From Tolypothrix brevis GSE-NOS-MK-07-07A (GTDB taxonomy: Bacteria; Cyanobacteriota; Cyanobacteriia; Cyanobacteriales; Nostocaceae), in contig JAHHIJ010000031.1 of NCBI GenBank assembly GCA_019358985.1, positions 31,839-89,869 of the forward strand: a DNA stretch of 58,031 bases. The letters run 5' to 3'. Each line of letters starts with the position of its first letter. Position 1 is the first letter of the stretch. Shown here one piece after another: positions 36,854-50,518 of this stretch. The translations under genes and the position numbers were made by a program. The notes under the pieces were generated by a model, which saw nothing but the letters and a program-made list of their open reading frames with translations, was not told the DNA's origin and did no database searches.

Positions 36854-38374
36854 TTACACTGTCGCCAAGAAAGTCTTCTTGTACTCGGTAAGTGCTTCTT
36901 TCAAAGCAGTTTCCTCAGCGTCACCTAATACTTTCTGAGTCTGTACTGCTTGGGTATATTGAGGTTTGCTGGTCTTTAAGTATTCCCGCAGACCTTTGGT
37001 GAAGTTTGTAACTTGATTTACGGGAATTTCATCTAGATAGCCGTTAATACCTGCATACAGAATTGCTACTTGCTCGTATACAGATAAAGGTTCATTTTGC
37101 GACTGTTTGAGAAGTTCGCGCAAACGCTGACCCCGCGCTAGTTGGTCTTGGGTGGTTTTATCTAAGTCAGAAGCAAATTGTGCGAAGGCTTGTAAGTCGT
37201 CAAACTGCGCCAATTCCAACTTAATTTTACCGGCAACTTTTTTCATTGCCTTGGTTTGAGCGGCAGAACCTACGCGGGATACAGAAATACCGGGGTTTAC
37301 AGCCGGACGGATACCTGAGTTAAACAAGTCAGAGGAAAGGAATATCTGACCGTCGGTAATGGAAATTACGTTGGTGGGGATGTAAGCAGATACGTCACCA
37401 GCTTGGGTTTCGATGATTGGTAAAGCGGTCATACTGCCTTTACCTAGTTCATCGCTGAGTTTAGCGGCTCTTTCCAACAAGCGGGAGTGGATGTAGAATA
37501 CATCTCCAGGATACGCTTCACGTCCGGGTGGACGACGCAACAGCAAGGACATTTGACGATAAGCTTGCGCTTGTTTGGACAAGTCATCGTAAATAACTAA
37601 GGTAGCTTTGCCTTTGTACATGAAGTACTCAGCTAGTGTTGCCCCAGTGTAGGGAGCCAAGTATTGTAGGGTTGCTGGTTCACTGGCACTAGCAGCAACA
37701 ACGATGGTGTAGTCCATTGCGCCTTTTTCTTGCAATGTTTGCACCACGTTAGCGACTGTGGAAGCTTTTTGACCGATCGCTACATAAACACAAATTACAT
37801 CTTCTTCTTTTTGGTTGATGATTGTGTCAATTGCGATCGCAGTTTTTCCGGTTTGGCGATCGCCAATAATCAACTCACGCTGACCCCGACCGATGGGAAT
37901 CATCGAATCAATGGCGGTGATACCGGTTTGCATCGGTTCGTGTACCGAACGACGCTCAATAATACCAGGTGCGGGAGATTCAATCAAACGAGTTTCTGTA
38001 GTCTTGATTTCTCCCTTACCATCAATGGGACGACCGAGAGCGTCAACAACTCGTCCAACCATAGCTTCACCCACCGGCACCTGAGCAATTCTACCAGTGG
38101 CGGTTACAGAGCTACCTTCTTGAATCTGACGACCTTCACCCATCAACACCGCGCCCACGTTGTCTTCTTCTAAGTTTTGGGCGATGCCGATTGTACCATC
38201 TTCAAATTCTAATAGTTCCCCAGCCATAGCCTTTTCTAGACCATAAATCCGGGCAATACCGTCACCTACTTGCAGGACGGTACCAACGTTAGCAACTTTG
38301 ACATCTTGGTCGTATTGCTCGATTTGTTTCTGAATAATGCTGCTGATTTCGTCAGGTCTGATGTTAATAGCCAT
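36854..38374 (-). CDS. atpA: ATP synthase F1 alpha subunit
   Basis: 506 aa. Non-catalytic nucleotide-binding subunit. Walker [14 protein letters not shown], Walker B region [11 protein letters not shown], and [18 protein letters not shown] carrying the arginine finger. N-terminal beta-barrel from [18 protein letters not shown]. Full length, no oddities. Upstream spacer to the delta gene contains inverted arrays of heptamer repeats. The beta and epsilon genes are not in this window, as expected for cyanobacteria. Confidence 0.98.
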   Translation of the reverse strand: MAINIRPDEISSIIQKQIEQYDQDVKVANVGTVLQVGDGIARIYGLEKAMAGELLEFEDGTIGIAQNLEEDNVGAVLMGEGRQIQEGSSVTATGRIAQVPVGEAMVGRVVDALGRPIDGKGEIKTTETRLIESPAPGIIERRSVHEPMQTGITAIDSMIPIGRGQRELIIGDRQTGKTAIAIDTIINQKEEDVICVYVAIGQKASTVANVVQTLQEKGAMDYTIVVAASASEPATLQYLAPYTGATLAEYFMYKGKATLVIYDDLSKQAQAYRQMSLLLRRPPGREAYPGDVFYIHSRLLERAAKLSDELGKGSMTALPIIETQAGDVSAYIPTNVISITDGQIFLSSDLFNSGIRPAVNPGISVSRVGSAAQTKAMKKVAGKIKLELAQFDDLQAFAQFASDLDKTTQDQLARGQRLRELLKQSQNEPLSVYEQVAILYAGINGYLDEIPVNQVTNFTKGLREYLKTSKPQYTQAVQTQKVLGDAEETALKEALTEYKKTFLATV

Positions 38375-38401
38375 GTATCTATCTTTATTTGGGAGACTGA
38401 A

Positions 38402-38585
38402 ACAGATGAGAGTTAAAAGTTGAGAGTTAGGAGTTAGGAGTTATGAGTTTTATGGATAGTAAGTTACACATTGGAGAAGAAGTTATGAATTATGAATTCT
38501 AACTTATGAGTTGTGAATTGAAGAAATTTTTCAACTCCTAACTTTTAACTCCTAACTCCTAACTTTTAACTCCTAACTCCTAACT
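38402..38585. repeat. Inverted heptamer-repeat arrays between delta and alpha genes
   Basis: On the plus strand, about 38405-38447 is built from GAGTTAGG/GAGTTAAAAG units and 38540-38585 from the complementary AACTCCT/AACTTTT units. The two blocks can pair into a long stem enclosing a 90-base loop in the atp mRNA. Confidence 0.8.
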
Positions 38586-38587
38586 TT

Positions 38588-39142
38588 TTAAGAACCACTT
38601 AAGCGTAAGGAAAGACGGCGTAACTGACTCCGCAAACTCGCGTCAATTACTTGGGAACCAACTTTGATGATTACACCACCAATCAAGTCGGGGTCTATTT
38701 TTGTTTGTAGTTCGACTTGGTGAGCGTTAGTCATGGCGATGACTTTTTCTCGGATTGCTTGTTCTTGCTCTTGGGAAAGAGGAACGGCTGAGGTTATTTC
38801 TGCTAAGACAGTTTTATTTTTCTGTCTGAGAAGAGTTATGTACTGTTCGCAAATTGGTTCTAGCAACAAAATGCGGCGTCTATCTACCAACAGCATCAAG
38901 AAATTGCGTAAGTTGGAATTAGTGCTTTCGCCAACGACTTCGTTGATGACTGCCTTTTTTTTGTCAGCTTCAATAAAGGGGTTGCCGATAAAACCTTGCA
39001 ATTCTGATGAATTTTGCAATAAATTCAGCAAAGAACGTACATCTTCGCCGAATTCTTCTGTCTGGTTTTTTGACTCGGCTACTGACATTAATGCCTGTGC
39101 ATAAGGCTGGGCGATTTCGGCTATTGCTATGTCGCTTTTCAT
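38588..39142 (-). CDS. atpH: ATP synthase F1 delta subunit (OSCP homologue)
   Basis: 184 aa (atpD in cyanobacterial naming). Peripheral stalk subunit joining F1 to b/b'. Family pattern: N-terminal helix bundle from AEIAQPYAQALMSVAE, middle VVGESTNSNLRNFLMLLVDRR and C-terminal DLIGGVIIKVGSQVIDASLR. The gap to the b-subunit gene is only 2 bases, implying translational coupling. Stop is followed directly by the heptamer arrays. Confidence 0.96.
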   Translation of the reverse strand: MKSDIAIAEIAQPYAQALMSVAESKNQTEEFGEDVRSLLNLLQNSSELQGFIGNPFIEADKKKAVINEVVGESTNSNLRNFLMLLVDRRRILLLEPICEQYITLLRQKNKTVLAEITSAVPLSQEQEQAIREKVIAMTNAHQVELQTKIDPDLIGGVIIKVGSQVIDASLRSQLRRLSLRLSGS

Positions 39143-39144
39143 TT

Positions 39145-39699
39145 CTAGCCTCCCACCTGCGCGATGCTGCGGTCAATTAATGTTTGTTGAACGTCGTCGG
39201 CAATACCGCTTCGCAGATCGGATTCAACTTTTTGCAATGCTAGGGTAGCTACCCGTTGACGCAGTTGGGCGATCGCTCGATCTCTTTCTGTGTTTAAATC
39301 AGCTGCGGCTGTTTGTTTCAAACGTTCTACGTCTTGGGCTGCCTTTGCTAAGGTTGCTTCTCGCGCTACTAAAGCGTTTTCTTCGGCTGCTGTGCGGATG
39401 CGTTGTGCTTCTGCTTGCGCTTGAGTCAACTGCTCTTGCACTTTTGAAAGGGCAATTTGTGCCTCTTTTAAACGCGCTTCAGCTCCTTGAATTTCGGTTT
39501 CAATGTTTGTCCGCCGCTCATTCAGGATATTGGTTAAAACTTTACGTCCAAAGTAAAATAGTATGCCAATTAGAAGCGCTAAGTTAATCACATTGGTTTC
39601 AAAAATGTCTAAGTTTAGACCGAAACCACCTTCGCCTTCTGCCTCTGAGTGAACAGCGGCTTCTGCGGCAAGTAATATGAAAGTCCCCATGTTAGCCAT
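39145..39699 (-). CDS. atpF: ATP synthase F0 subunit b
   Basis: 184 aa. Short N-terminal extension, one membrane helix ([17 protein letters not shown]) and a long charged coiled coil ([20 protein letters not shown]) that forms half of the peripheral stalk with b'. Start ATG at 39699 (MANMGTF); a second ATG at 39690 is also possible. A 225-base spacer separates it from b'. Confidence 0.95.
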   Translation of the reverse strand: MANMGTFILLAAEAAVHSEAEGEGGFGLNLDIFETNVINLALLIGILFYFGRKVLTNILNERRTNIETEIQGAEARLKEAQIALSKVQEQLTQAQAEAQRIRTAAEENALVAREATLAKAAQDVERLKQTAAADLNTERDRAIAQLRQRVATLALQKVESDLRSGIADDVQQTLIDRSIAQVGG

Positions 39700-39924
39700 T
39701 TACACGTTCGCTGCTCGCTTGCTGATTAATTTGATTTTTCCCCCAAAGGGAAAAAGTACCTTTCTTACATCTTGCTCCGACACCCGACAAAGGTGTTGCT
39801 TTGAGAATCGCGAACCGAAGCGGACTTAGTTGTAGCCGGAGGGCGACTTAAGCGCCCTCAGACTTTTGTCGAGATGCGCCTATACTTTCAACGGAACCAA
39901 TGTTATAATCTGGAAGATATTGCT

Positions 39925-40359
39925 TTATCTAACCAGACTTGTTGGTCCTAATAGTTTCTCTAGAATCTGCCTGCTGAGGGCATCAACTTGTTGTTCTAAG
40001 GAACGCATTGCTTCTTGTTTTTGCTGCTCGATTTCCACAGATGCTTGTTCGCGTTGAGCTTGAGCTTCTTTTTGCGCTTCAGCAATTTTATCTGCGGTAA
40101 TTTTCTTCGCTTCAGCAAGAGCCGCTTCCACAGTAGCTTGCGATTGCCTGCGGGCATCAGCTAGCTGCTGTTCATATTCTTTAGTTAGGCGCTCGGCTTT
40201 CGCCAAACGTTCACTTGCTTCAAGGTTATTCGTCCGGATGTAATTATCGCGATCGTCTAGTACCTTGGTCAGTGGCTTGTAAAAAATGACATTCAACAAA
40301 GCTGCTAACAGCAGAAATTGCAATGCCATTAAGGGCAAGGTAGCATCGAAATCAAACAT
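39925..40359 (-). CDS. atpF2: ATP synthase F0 subunit b'
   Basis: 144 aa (atpG in cyanobacterial naming). Second, diverged b-type subunit found in photosynthetic bacteria and chloroplasts. N-terminal membrane helix ([20 protein letters not shown]) followed by [16 protein letters not shown] and a coiled coil rich in Ala, Glu and Gln. Dimerises with b. Length is normal. Upstream spacer (40360-40570) holds an inverted repeat. Confidence 0.95.
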   Translation of the reverse strand: MFDFDATLPLMALQFLLLAALLNVIFYKPLTKVLDDRDNYIRTNNLEASERLAKAERLTKEYEQQLADARRQSQATVEAALAEAKKITADKIAEAQKEAQAQREQASVEIEQQKQEAMRSLEQQVDALSRQILEKLLGPTSLVR

Positions 40360-40493
40360 TTCTCTCCTATGCGGGTTGGAATAGCACTCTTTTCTGGCTA
40401 GCTAATTCATCCAACCTTTGATATTCTACAGACCCCATAGCCAATGAGGGTCAACTTACATGGAAACGACTTGGAAAAGCGGATTAGGTCAGT

Positions 40494-40553
40494 TGTAGAG
40501 ACGGTTGGATGCGTAACAACTTGCGCTGTGTTTACATCCATCACGTCTCTACA
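40494..40553. repeat. Inverted repeat in the c-b' spacer
   Basis: Arms TGTAGAGACGGTTGGATG and CATCCATCACGTCTCTACA close a 25-base loop. Diverged relative of the GAGACGT palindromes. In the operon mRNA it lies between the c and b' genes, whose products are needed in very different amounts. Confidence 0.65.
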
Positions 40554-40570
40554 CTAACAATTTTTATGTT

Positions 40571-40903
<333 letters not shown>

Positions 40904-41659
40904 TTAATGCTCCTCATGCCCTTCATCACCGTGACCAGCTATTGCTTCGTGAATGTATGCTCCTGCTAAGGTGGCAAAAACCAGGGCTTGAATGGCACTG
41001 GTAAATAAACCTAAAGCCATAACGGGCAAAGGTACAAACAGAGGAACCAATAGAACTAGTACACCTACTACCAATTCATCCGCCAAAATATTGCCAAATA
41101 GACGGAAGCTTAGGGAGAGAGGCTTGGTGAAGTCTTCGAGAATGGCGATGGGCAATAAAATCGGTGTCGGCTCTATATACTTCTTAAAGTAGCCTAAACC
41201 CCGTTTGCTAAATCCGGCGTAAAAATACGCTAAAGAAGTTAACAATGCCAACGCGACTGTCGTATTGATATCATTTGTTGGTGCTGCCAATTCACCCGAA
41301 GGCAGTTTGATTAACTTCCAGGGAATTAAAGCACCCGACCAATTCGACACGAAGATAAACAAAAATAGCGTGCCAATAAATGGCACCCAAGGACGGTAGT
41401 CTTTCTCACCAAGTTGGTTTTTCGCCAAGTCCCGAATAAATTCTAGGGCATATTCCATCAAATTTTGGATGCCTTTAGGAATTCTCTTGGCGTTGGTAGT
41501 AGCAGCGATGGAAGCTATGGCAAGAAGCCCAATCACAAACCATGAGGTGAGAAAAACTTGCCCGTGTATTTTCAGGTTGCCCAATTGCCAGTATAGGTGA
41601 TGACCTACTTCCAATTTGGCGAGGGGAAAAGAATTAAAGGCGTTTAAGACACTAAGCAT
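40904..41659 (-). CDS. atpB: ATP synthase F0 subunit a
   Basis: 251 aa from MLSVLNAF (ATG 41659); an ATG two codons upstream is possible. Stator channel subunit. Contains [20 protein letters not shown] with the essential arginine, [10 protein letters not shown] and the C-terminal helix [19 protein letters not shown], ending in a His/Glu-rich tail ([10 protein letters not shown]). atpI in cyanobacterial naming. Follows the atp1-like gene by about 65 bases. Confidence 0.96.
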   Translation of the reverse strand: MLSVLNAFNSFPLAKLEVGHHLYWQLGNLKIHGQVFLTSWFVIGLLAIASIAATTNAKRIPKGIQNLMEYALEFIRDLAKNQLGEKDYRPWVPFIGTLFLFIFVSNWSGALIPWKLIKLPSGELAAPTNDINTTVALALLTSLAYFYAGFSKRGLGYFKKYIEPTPILLPIAILEDFTKPLSLSFRLFGNILADELVVGVLVLLVPLFVPLPVMALGLFTSAIQALVFATLAGAYIHEAIAGHGDEGHEEH

Positions 41660-41725
41660 GTGCATTCTTCAAGATTTTTCCCCAAAAAGCGAGGATTGGA
41701 GATATTGTCTTTGTGAGCGTGACGT

Positions 41726-42169
41726 TTAAGAATCAGGAATAAACGCAGTTTGCACCGTATAGACGATGAGCGTGGCTTTGTAAGTGAGAAATCCCAAGAA
41801 TATTGGCAGGACATGTAAATCGTGCCATTGAGTTGCCACTACCATCAAGCCAATAAATAGAGCAAAACGATTTTTGCTCAAACTGTTTTTTTCGCTACTT
41901 AGCCGCTCAACGTCTCTAGCCAACAATTTTAAGTAAACCACACCCGCACACGCCCCTATCAAATAATTTAGGGAAATGTTTAGGGAATAAAAAATCCACA
42001 CTGAGATAAAAATAATTCCCGTCAATACGAGTGTGATTCTCAACAACTTCTGAAAGAGTTGATGAAACTCTTCCATAGAAGAGGTTTCTGGTTTTGTGTC
42101 TTCAAAACCAGGTTGAGCATCTTGTCGTGTTGTCGGCGTGGGGTTAATCGATTCGTCTGACAAGCTCAC
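41726..42169 (-). CDS. atp1: ATP synthase protein I (Atp1-like assembly factor)
   Basis: 147 aa. First gene of the atp operon. Polar N-terminus (about 45 residues), then four hydrophobic helices ([49 protein letters not shown] and the C-terminal stretch). Position and topology match the small AtpI/Atp1 protein thought to help assemble the c-ring. The sequence is poorly conserved in this family. Confidence 0.85.
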   Translation of the reverse strand: MSLSDESINPTPTTRQDAQPGFEDTKPETSSMEEFHQLFQKLLRITLVLTGIIFISVWIFYSLNISLNYLIGACAGVVYLKLLARDVERLSSEKNSLSKNRFALFIGLMVVATQWHDLHVLPIFLGFLTYKATLIVYTVQTAFIPDS

Positions 42170-42350
42170 GGGAAGCAGAAACCAGTACAGCTAAGGAATG
42201 TTGACTGCACATTCAGTCAGCTGAATCATATCACGCTTGGGTAACAATACTTTAGGAAAAAACAATTAACTTCTTATTTGGGTAGGGGGGAGATATCAGA
42301 ATATCTTGAATCCGTTGCTGCTAATAGACACTATGAAGCAGAAAAGACCT

Positions 42351-42402
42351 AGAGACGTAGCATTGCTACGTCTCTACAAGCGTTTCGGGCAACGCATAAT
42401 TA
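42351..42402. repeat. Palindrome family B copy with tail
   Basis: AGAGACGTAGCA palindrome (42351-42375) followed by ACAAGCGTTTCGGGCAACGC. Upstream of the atp operon start by about 180 bases. Confidence 0.8.
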
Positions 42403-42429
42403 ATTTATACGCCTATGTGTAATCTGTGA

Positions 42430-42900
42430 CGTACTCCCACACCGATTGCAAGCAATAGAGTGTGGGCTTCTCAGTGACTCCCGGTATCCCGTCGGACATT
42501 AACTGAGCTTTGCTTTAAGTCCACGAGACGCCCCTCCGCAGACTATGCAATTTCTTACCTTGTACCCTACGAATTTTACTACCCTAGATGAAATGCTGGC
42601 TTGTTCGCGCCCTGAAGGCAAACCCGAAGGTGATCCGTATTAATCAAGATGTGCTTACTTATTTCGGGAGCTGTGCAACGGAGTCGCTTACCAATGATCG
42701 CATTGCCACTGGACAGAGGCTTATCAGACACCAATATGGGTTAAGTTAACCAAAACAATTCTACCAAAAAATACGTATCTCACAAATATTTTGTTCGTTT
42801 CCGACCTATCCTCCTCCCTCGCTTTCAGCATTGGTCGGAGGACTGTCGTCAACTCACTTCTCTATTCATCTCACGCTTCCGCTTTGCGGTAAGACGTGAG
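42430..42900 (-). other. Non-coding stretch with IS605-like right end; possible guide-RNA (omega RNA)-type relic
   Basis: Read on the minus strand, the region has no ORF. It ends in AGAAGCCCACAC, a hairpin (42436-42466) and GGGAGTACGTCA. The same terminal arrangement is at 18821-18850. Further hairpins lie upstream (CTTCGGGTTTGCCTTCAGG and CACGTCTTACCGCAAAGCGG). Many IS605-group elements carry a structured RNA before such an end. No TnpB or TnpA is in the window, so this is a relic or solo end at best. It starts immediately after the orphan nucleotidyltransferase stop codon. Confidence 0.45.
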
Positions 42901-42918
42901 GCAACATGGCTGTTTCAG

Positions 42919-43215
42919 CTAAAAGACACGAATCACATCCTTTAAATCTGTTTGTTTTAAATGTTCCTTCAAAGCATCTCGAGTCCCCATATGCACAGAA
43001 CACCCCAAAATATCCTCTAAATACAGTTGCACAAGGCTAAAGTCAAACAGTCCGACTCGACGGCTAAACTCTACAAAAAAATCTACATCACTATCTAGTT
43101 CAGCCTCATCCCGTGCTACTGAACCAAACAAATCTAAAGACTTTACCCCCATTTTTTTCAATTGCTTTTGGTGTGCTTGTACAATTTCCAGAACCTTATC
43201 CCGCTTTATTATCAT
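42919..43215 (-). CDS. MNT-type nucleotidyltransferase (MntA antitoxin-like), no HEPN partner
   Basis: 98 aa minimal nucleotidyltransferase: DLFGSVARDEAELDSDVDFF contains the GS...DSDVD catalytic signature. In MntA/HepT modules such an enzyme AMPylates and silences a HEPN-domain RNase encoded next to it. Here no HEPN gene is adjacent: the downstream side is the non-coding stretch 42430-42900 and the upstream side is a methyltransferase gene 39 bases away. Either a remnant of a module or an orphan. Confidence 0.82.
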   Translation of the reverse strand: MIIKRDKVLEIVQAHQKQLKKMGVKSLDLFGSVARDEAELDSDVDFFVEFSRRVGLFDFSLVQLYLEDILGCSVHMGTRDALKEHLKQTDLKDVIRVF

Positions 43216-43254
43216 AATTGCTCCAACTCGGAATAATCGGAAAATTCTTGCCGA

Positions 43255-44433
43255 TTAACCTGGCGTCAGGATTATTAACTGCTTTTGAAGAAGCGATCGC
43301 ACTTCCTCTATACTCAACTCCACACCCTGTAAAATTTCTCTTACCGTCGCTTTTCTATCACACTTTTGTAAAAATTCAAACTCGCTTACCGAAAATTTGA
43401 CAATTTGATAATCGTAGTTAAAAATACACTGACTCGGAAACCCATTATTACAAGGATTAAGTTCGGGAATCGCTGCCAACAAAGCATCATCGGCTGACCA
43501 ATCCGCTTTGACTCTCGGAGGACGACCGAGGAAAAACTCGTAATGAGTCACTTCTGGATCTAGTAATTCTATCAGACGATAAACATCGCGATCGCTTAAA
43601 CTGAGTGTCCGTTCAATCAATTCTGGTGCTTTGCTCAAAAGTCTTTCTAACTGCCAAAATCCCGGATTGGAAAAATTAATAAACTCCAAACCCGAAGCAT
43701 CAATTAATTCAAACAGCGTCTCAATGTTGTAGTCAATCTCTTGGGGATGGACATACATATCGGCAAAGCATTCGTCTCGTTGGTTTTCCATTGCCCAACG
43801 TTGTTTCTCATACTTGACAAGTCTATTGTTTTCTGGTAAAGATGAAAATAATTGTCGTCCGACTTGAACACCATCGGGATAATCGCCGCGCTTGTCACCT
43901 TGAAGAAGTGCGATCGCTTTTTGCATAAGTTGAATTTCCCAGCGTCCCAACTCACCATAGACGAAGATGTGCATCAAGCCACCTGGGGCTAATTTCTTCG
44001 CCAAAGCTTGAATACCGCGAATTGGGTCGCTTAAATGGTGCAGTACCCCAACGCAGTTAATCAAATCAAACTCACCCGGAAGCTGTTCCACATCATACAA
44101 ACTGAGGTGATGAAATTCTACTCTGTTTGCTCCAGAACGTTTACAGCGCTCTTTTGCAACTTCCAAAGCGCCGGTACTTAAGTCAATTCCCACAACTTGC
44201 GCTTCTGGGTTGAGATGCACCAAATATTCAGTACTTACCCCGGTACCGCAGCCAGCATCTAAAATGCGAATATCTTGCTTTTGCGGTTTTTGTCCAGTGC
44301 AGAAGTTGTATGCAGCTAACCAATTCCAGCGCCAATTGTAGCCTGGAGGTGGCTCATCTAGCAGCGGATCTGGTGGGAAGGGATAGGTATTGTAGAGTTT
44401 GGCAACAGCAGCGCTAACGGTTTGATCGGACAT
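43255..44433 (-). CDS. Class I SAM-dependent methyltransferase
   Basis: 392 aa. N-terminal VAKLYNTYPFPPDP segment, then Rossmann methyltransferase domain: ILDAGCGTGVSTEYL (motif I), VVGIDLSTGALEVA (motif II), INCVGVLHHLSDP (motif IV), LAPGGLMHIFVYGELG. The C-terminal 180 residues are an additional domain with repeated LLSKAPELIERTLSLSDRDV-like helices and a late KCDRKATVREIL winged-helix-like segment. This layout is common in cyanobacterial proteins of unknown substrate. Single gene; starts at ATG 44433. Confidence 0.85.
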   Translation of the reverse strand: MSDQTVSAAVAKLYNTYPFPPDPLLDEPPPGYNWRWNWLAAYNFCTGQKPQKQDIRILDAGCGTGVSTEYLVHLNPEAQVVGIDLSTGALEVAKERCKRSGANRVEFHHLSLYDVEQLPGEFDLINCVGVLHHLSDPIRGIQALAKKLAPGGLMHIFVYGELGRWEIQLMQKAIALLQGDKRGDYPDGVQVGRQLFSSLPENNRLVKYEKQRWAMENQRDECFADMYVHPQEIDYNIETLFELIDASGLEFINFSNPGFWQLERLLSKAPELIERTLSLSDRDVYRLIELLDPEVTHYEFFLGRPPRVKADWSADDALLAAIPELNPCNNGFPSQCIFNYDYQIVKFSVSEFEFLQKCDRKATVREILQGVELSIEEVRSLLQKQLIILTPG

Positions 44434-44469
44434 TTTTGGAGAATTATGGCAGCATTTTTGAGTATAGCG

Positions 44470-44590
44470 GACGACTGAAGTCGCACGCCAGGTGCTACAA
44501 CGGGGGGGAACCCCCGCAACGCACTGGCTTGGCTATACGAACAAAGTCCGCCTTGCCTGCGGCAACGGCAAAGCCGAACGCGGACTAATA
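44470..44590. repeat. Multi-hairpin repeat region
   Basis: Includes GGGGGGGAACCCCC, GGCTATACGAACAAAG and AGTCCGC...GCGGACT. The GGCTATACGAACAAAG block is shared with 56476-56595 and a related AGTCCGCCTACGCGGACT hairpin sits at 45463-45480. Confidence 0.55.
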
Positions 44591-44656
44591 ACGTAAGTTG
44601 CGTTTTTATTATTCCATCGATTTTACATCGAACCCGACAACGATTAAAATCGCTGT

Positions 44657-44782
44657 CTAACAGTGCAAGTCGGTGTTAATATTTTGTCCTGGTAGGGCAT
44701 TTGCAGGGGCAATAGTTAAAGCGATCGCACAAACGGATAAAGTAGCAGTAGATAAGAAGTTAAATTTACGACTAGCAAACAT
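44657..44782 (-). CDS. Small exported peptide, 41 aa
   Basis: MFASRKFNFLSTATLSVCAI, then ALTIAPANA and the short tail LPGQNINTDLHC. A textbook signal peptide with an AXA cleavage site leaves a mature part of about 12 residues ending in cysteine. Not long enough to have been picked by usual cut-offs. Next to a second exported peptide of the same orientation. Confidence 0.5.
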   Translation of the reverse strand: MFASRKFNFLSTATLSVCAIALTIAPANALPGQNINTDLHC

Positions 44783-44844
44783 CGGTTTACTGGGGTGGTA
44801 GATAAGTATTATAGTTTAGGCGATCGCACAGTATCTTGAATATT

Positions 44845-44988
44845 TCAAGGTTGTACAACAGATATATTCTGTGTCAACTTGAAGGCAAGATTCGTGTTTG
44901 GTTTTGGTAAGCCATCAGCGGTGTTCGCCCACATGAGAGCTAAAGTGAATAAAGCAGCGTGTAATAGTAAGTAAAATTTATTACGCAT
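44845..44988 (-). CDS. Small exported peptide, 47 aa
   Basis: From ATG 44988: MRNKFYLLLHAALFTLALMW, ANTADG, then LPKPNTNLAFKLTQ. The frame is open further upstream to 45033 but the signal peptide begins at this ATG. Positively charged start, long hydrophobic core, possible cleavage after ADG. The mature tail LPKPNTN resembles LPGQNINT of its neighbour, so the two are probably diverged copies. Confidence 0.5.
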   Translation of the reverse strand: MRNKFYLLLHAALFTLALMWANTADGLPKPNTNLAFKLTQNISVVQP

Positions 44989-45178
44989 AAATATAAGTTT
45001 TTTATAAGTTAACGTTGATAAATACAGCTTCACTCACTTCTATTTCGTAATTAATCGGAAATTTATTTTTCGTCACGAGTGCGTAAGTTCTAGAATTCAT
45101 AATTTTGTTATTCTGTCAATGCGTAAGTCCTGTATAATTTGGGCGATTAGATCAGTTTGTACGATCGCTTTAAAAAAG

Positions 45179-45403
45179 ATGAAAAGACTTACTTGTTTTG
45201 TTTTAGCTGCTTTATTGTGGCTCGGCACTGTGTCTCAAGCTTCTGCCGCCCCAACTTCTACTCCTAAAGAGGCTCCTAAAGAGGCTCCTAAAGAGGCTTC
45301 TACTTCTACCCTAGCTCCCACCCCGGCTAATGTTATCAATGCCCCAATACTCTGTGAGGAAGGCTACAAATACTATAAGGGGAAGTGCCGGAGGAAGTTA
45401 TAG
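45179..45403 (+). CDS. Small secreted protein with KEAP repeats, 74 aa
   Basis: MKRLTCFVLAALLWLGTVSQ ASAAP gives a clear signal peptide with cleavage after ASA. The mature part has a tandem APKEAPKEAPKEA repeat and a C-terminal CEEGYKYYKGKCRRKL with two cysteines and many basic residues. The start at 45179 is chosen because the open frame to 45119 runs through a TGCGTAAGTCCT repeat. Function unknown; divergent from the two other small exported peptides. Confidence 0.65.
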   Translation: MKRLTCFVLAALLWLGTVSQASAAPTSTPKEAPKEAPKEASTSTLAPTPANVINAPILCEEGYKYYKGKCRRKL

Positions 45404-49597
<4,194 letters not shown>

Positions 49598-49967
49598 CGA
49601 TCGCGCTTCGTCAACAGTCAATAGTCCAAGGTTTTTGACTATTGACTATTGACTTTGGACAGCCTCACAACCCGCAGCAACAAGGCTTTCAGATTGTTTG
49701 TGCGACTGCAAATCTGAAAATAAATATTACAAAGTGTTAAGAGCAGTCATAATTGCTCAACATAATGCCCGAAAATATTTTGCGGAAGGTATATGAGTTT
49801 TACGCCTTGTGTAGTTCTATTTACCCAAGTCAACTCGAAATTCTTAGCACAACACAAGCAATTTTGCAAGTGTTTTGTCTAAGAAAACGAGAAAAACTCT
49901 GTCAATCCAAAAAGTCGCACCAGTTTAATCAAATTCTGGTTTCATTAGTACTGGAGGAATCCAAATC
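49598..49967 (+). promoter_or_regulatory. apcE-apcA spacer and apcA leader
   Basis: Begins with inverted heptamer units (GTCAATAGTCC then GACTATTGAC, 49614-49660) able to form a terminator-like hairpin after apcE. The remaining AT-rich leader ends in CTGGAGGAATCC, a good ribosome site before apcA. An ORF inside (49753-49971) runs through the leader and is not credible. Confidence 0.6.
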
Positions 49968-50453
49968 ATGAGTATCGTCACGAAAGCTATCGTGAATGCT
50001 GATGCAGAAGCTCGCTACCTCAGCCCCGGCGAACTAGATCGTATCAAGAGCTTTGTTACAGGTGGTGAGCGTCGTCTTCGTATCGCTCAAATTTTGACTG
50101 AGAACCGCGAGCGAATTGTTAAGCAAGCTGGTGACCAACTGTTCCAAAAGCGTCCTGATGTTGTATCTCCTGGTGGTAACGCTTACGGTCAGGAAATGAC
50201 TGCTACTTGCCTGCGTGACCTGGATTACTACCTCCGCCTCATCACCTACGGAGTTGTTTCTGGTGATGTAACCCCCATCGAAGAAATCGGTGTTGTGGGT
50301 GTTCGCGAAATGTACAAGTCCTTGGGAACTCCCATTGACGCTGTTGCTTCAGGCGTAACCGCAATGAAGAATGCATCTGCATCCCTGTTGTCAAGTGAAG
50401 ATGCTGGTGAAGCCGGCGGTTACTTCGACTACCTAGTCGGTGCAATGCAATAG
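49968..50453 (+). CDS. apcA: Allophycocyanin alpha subunit
   Basis: 161 aa, normal length. Globin-like phycobiliprotein. Chromophore-binding Cys in [21 protein letters not shown]-terminal [20 protein letters not shown] and C-terminal [14 protein letters not shown] typical for ApcA. Forms (alpha-beta)3 trimers with ApcB in the phycobilisome core. 65 bases upstream of apcB and co-transcribed with it. Confidence 0.98.
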   Translation: MSIVTKAIVNADAEARYLSPGELDRIKSFVTGGERRLRIAQILTENRERIVKQAGDQLFQKRPDVVSPGGNAYGQEMTATCLRDLDYYLRLITYGVVSGDVTPIEEIGVVGVREMYKSLGTPIDAVASGVTAMKNASASLLSSEDAGEAGGYFDYLVGAMQ

Positions 50454-50518
50454 GTTGAACTTGTTTCTCTCTCGAAACAGAACAATTGCAATACGGTTGG
50501 AAATAAGGAACTAACAAC

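Noticed and set aside
49753-49971. 72-aa ORF upstream of apcA
   Set aside because: It lies in the apcA leader, overlaps the apcA start and has a composition unlike a conserved protein.
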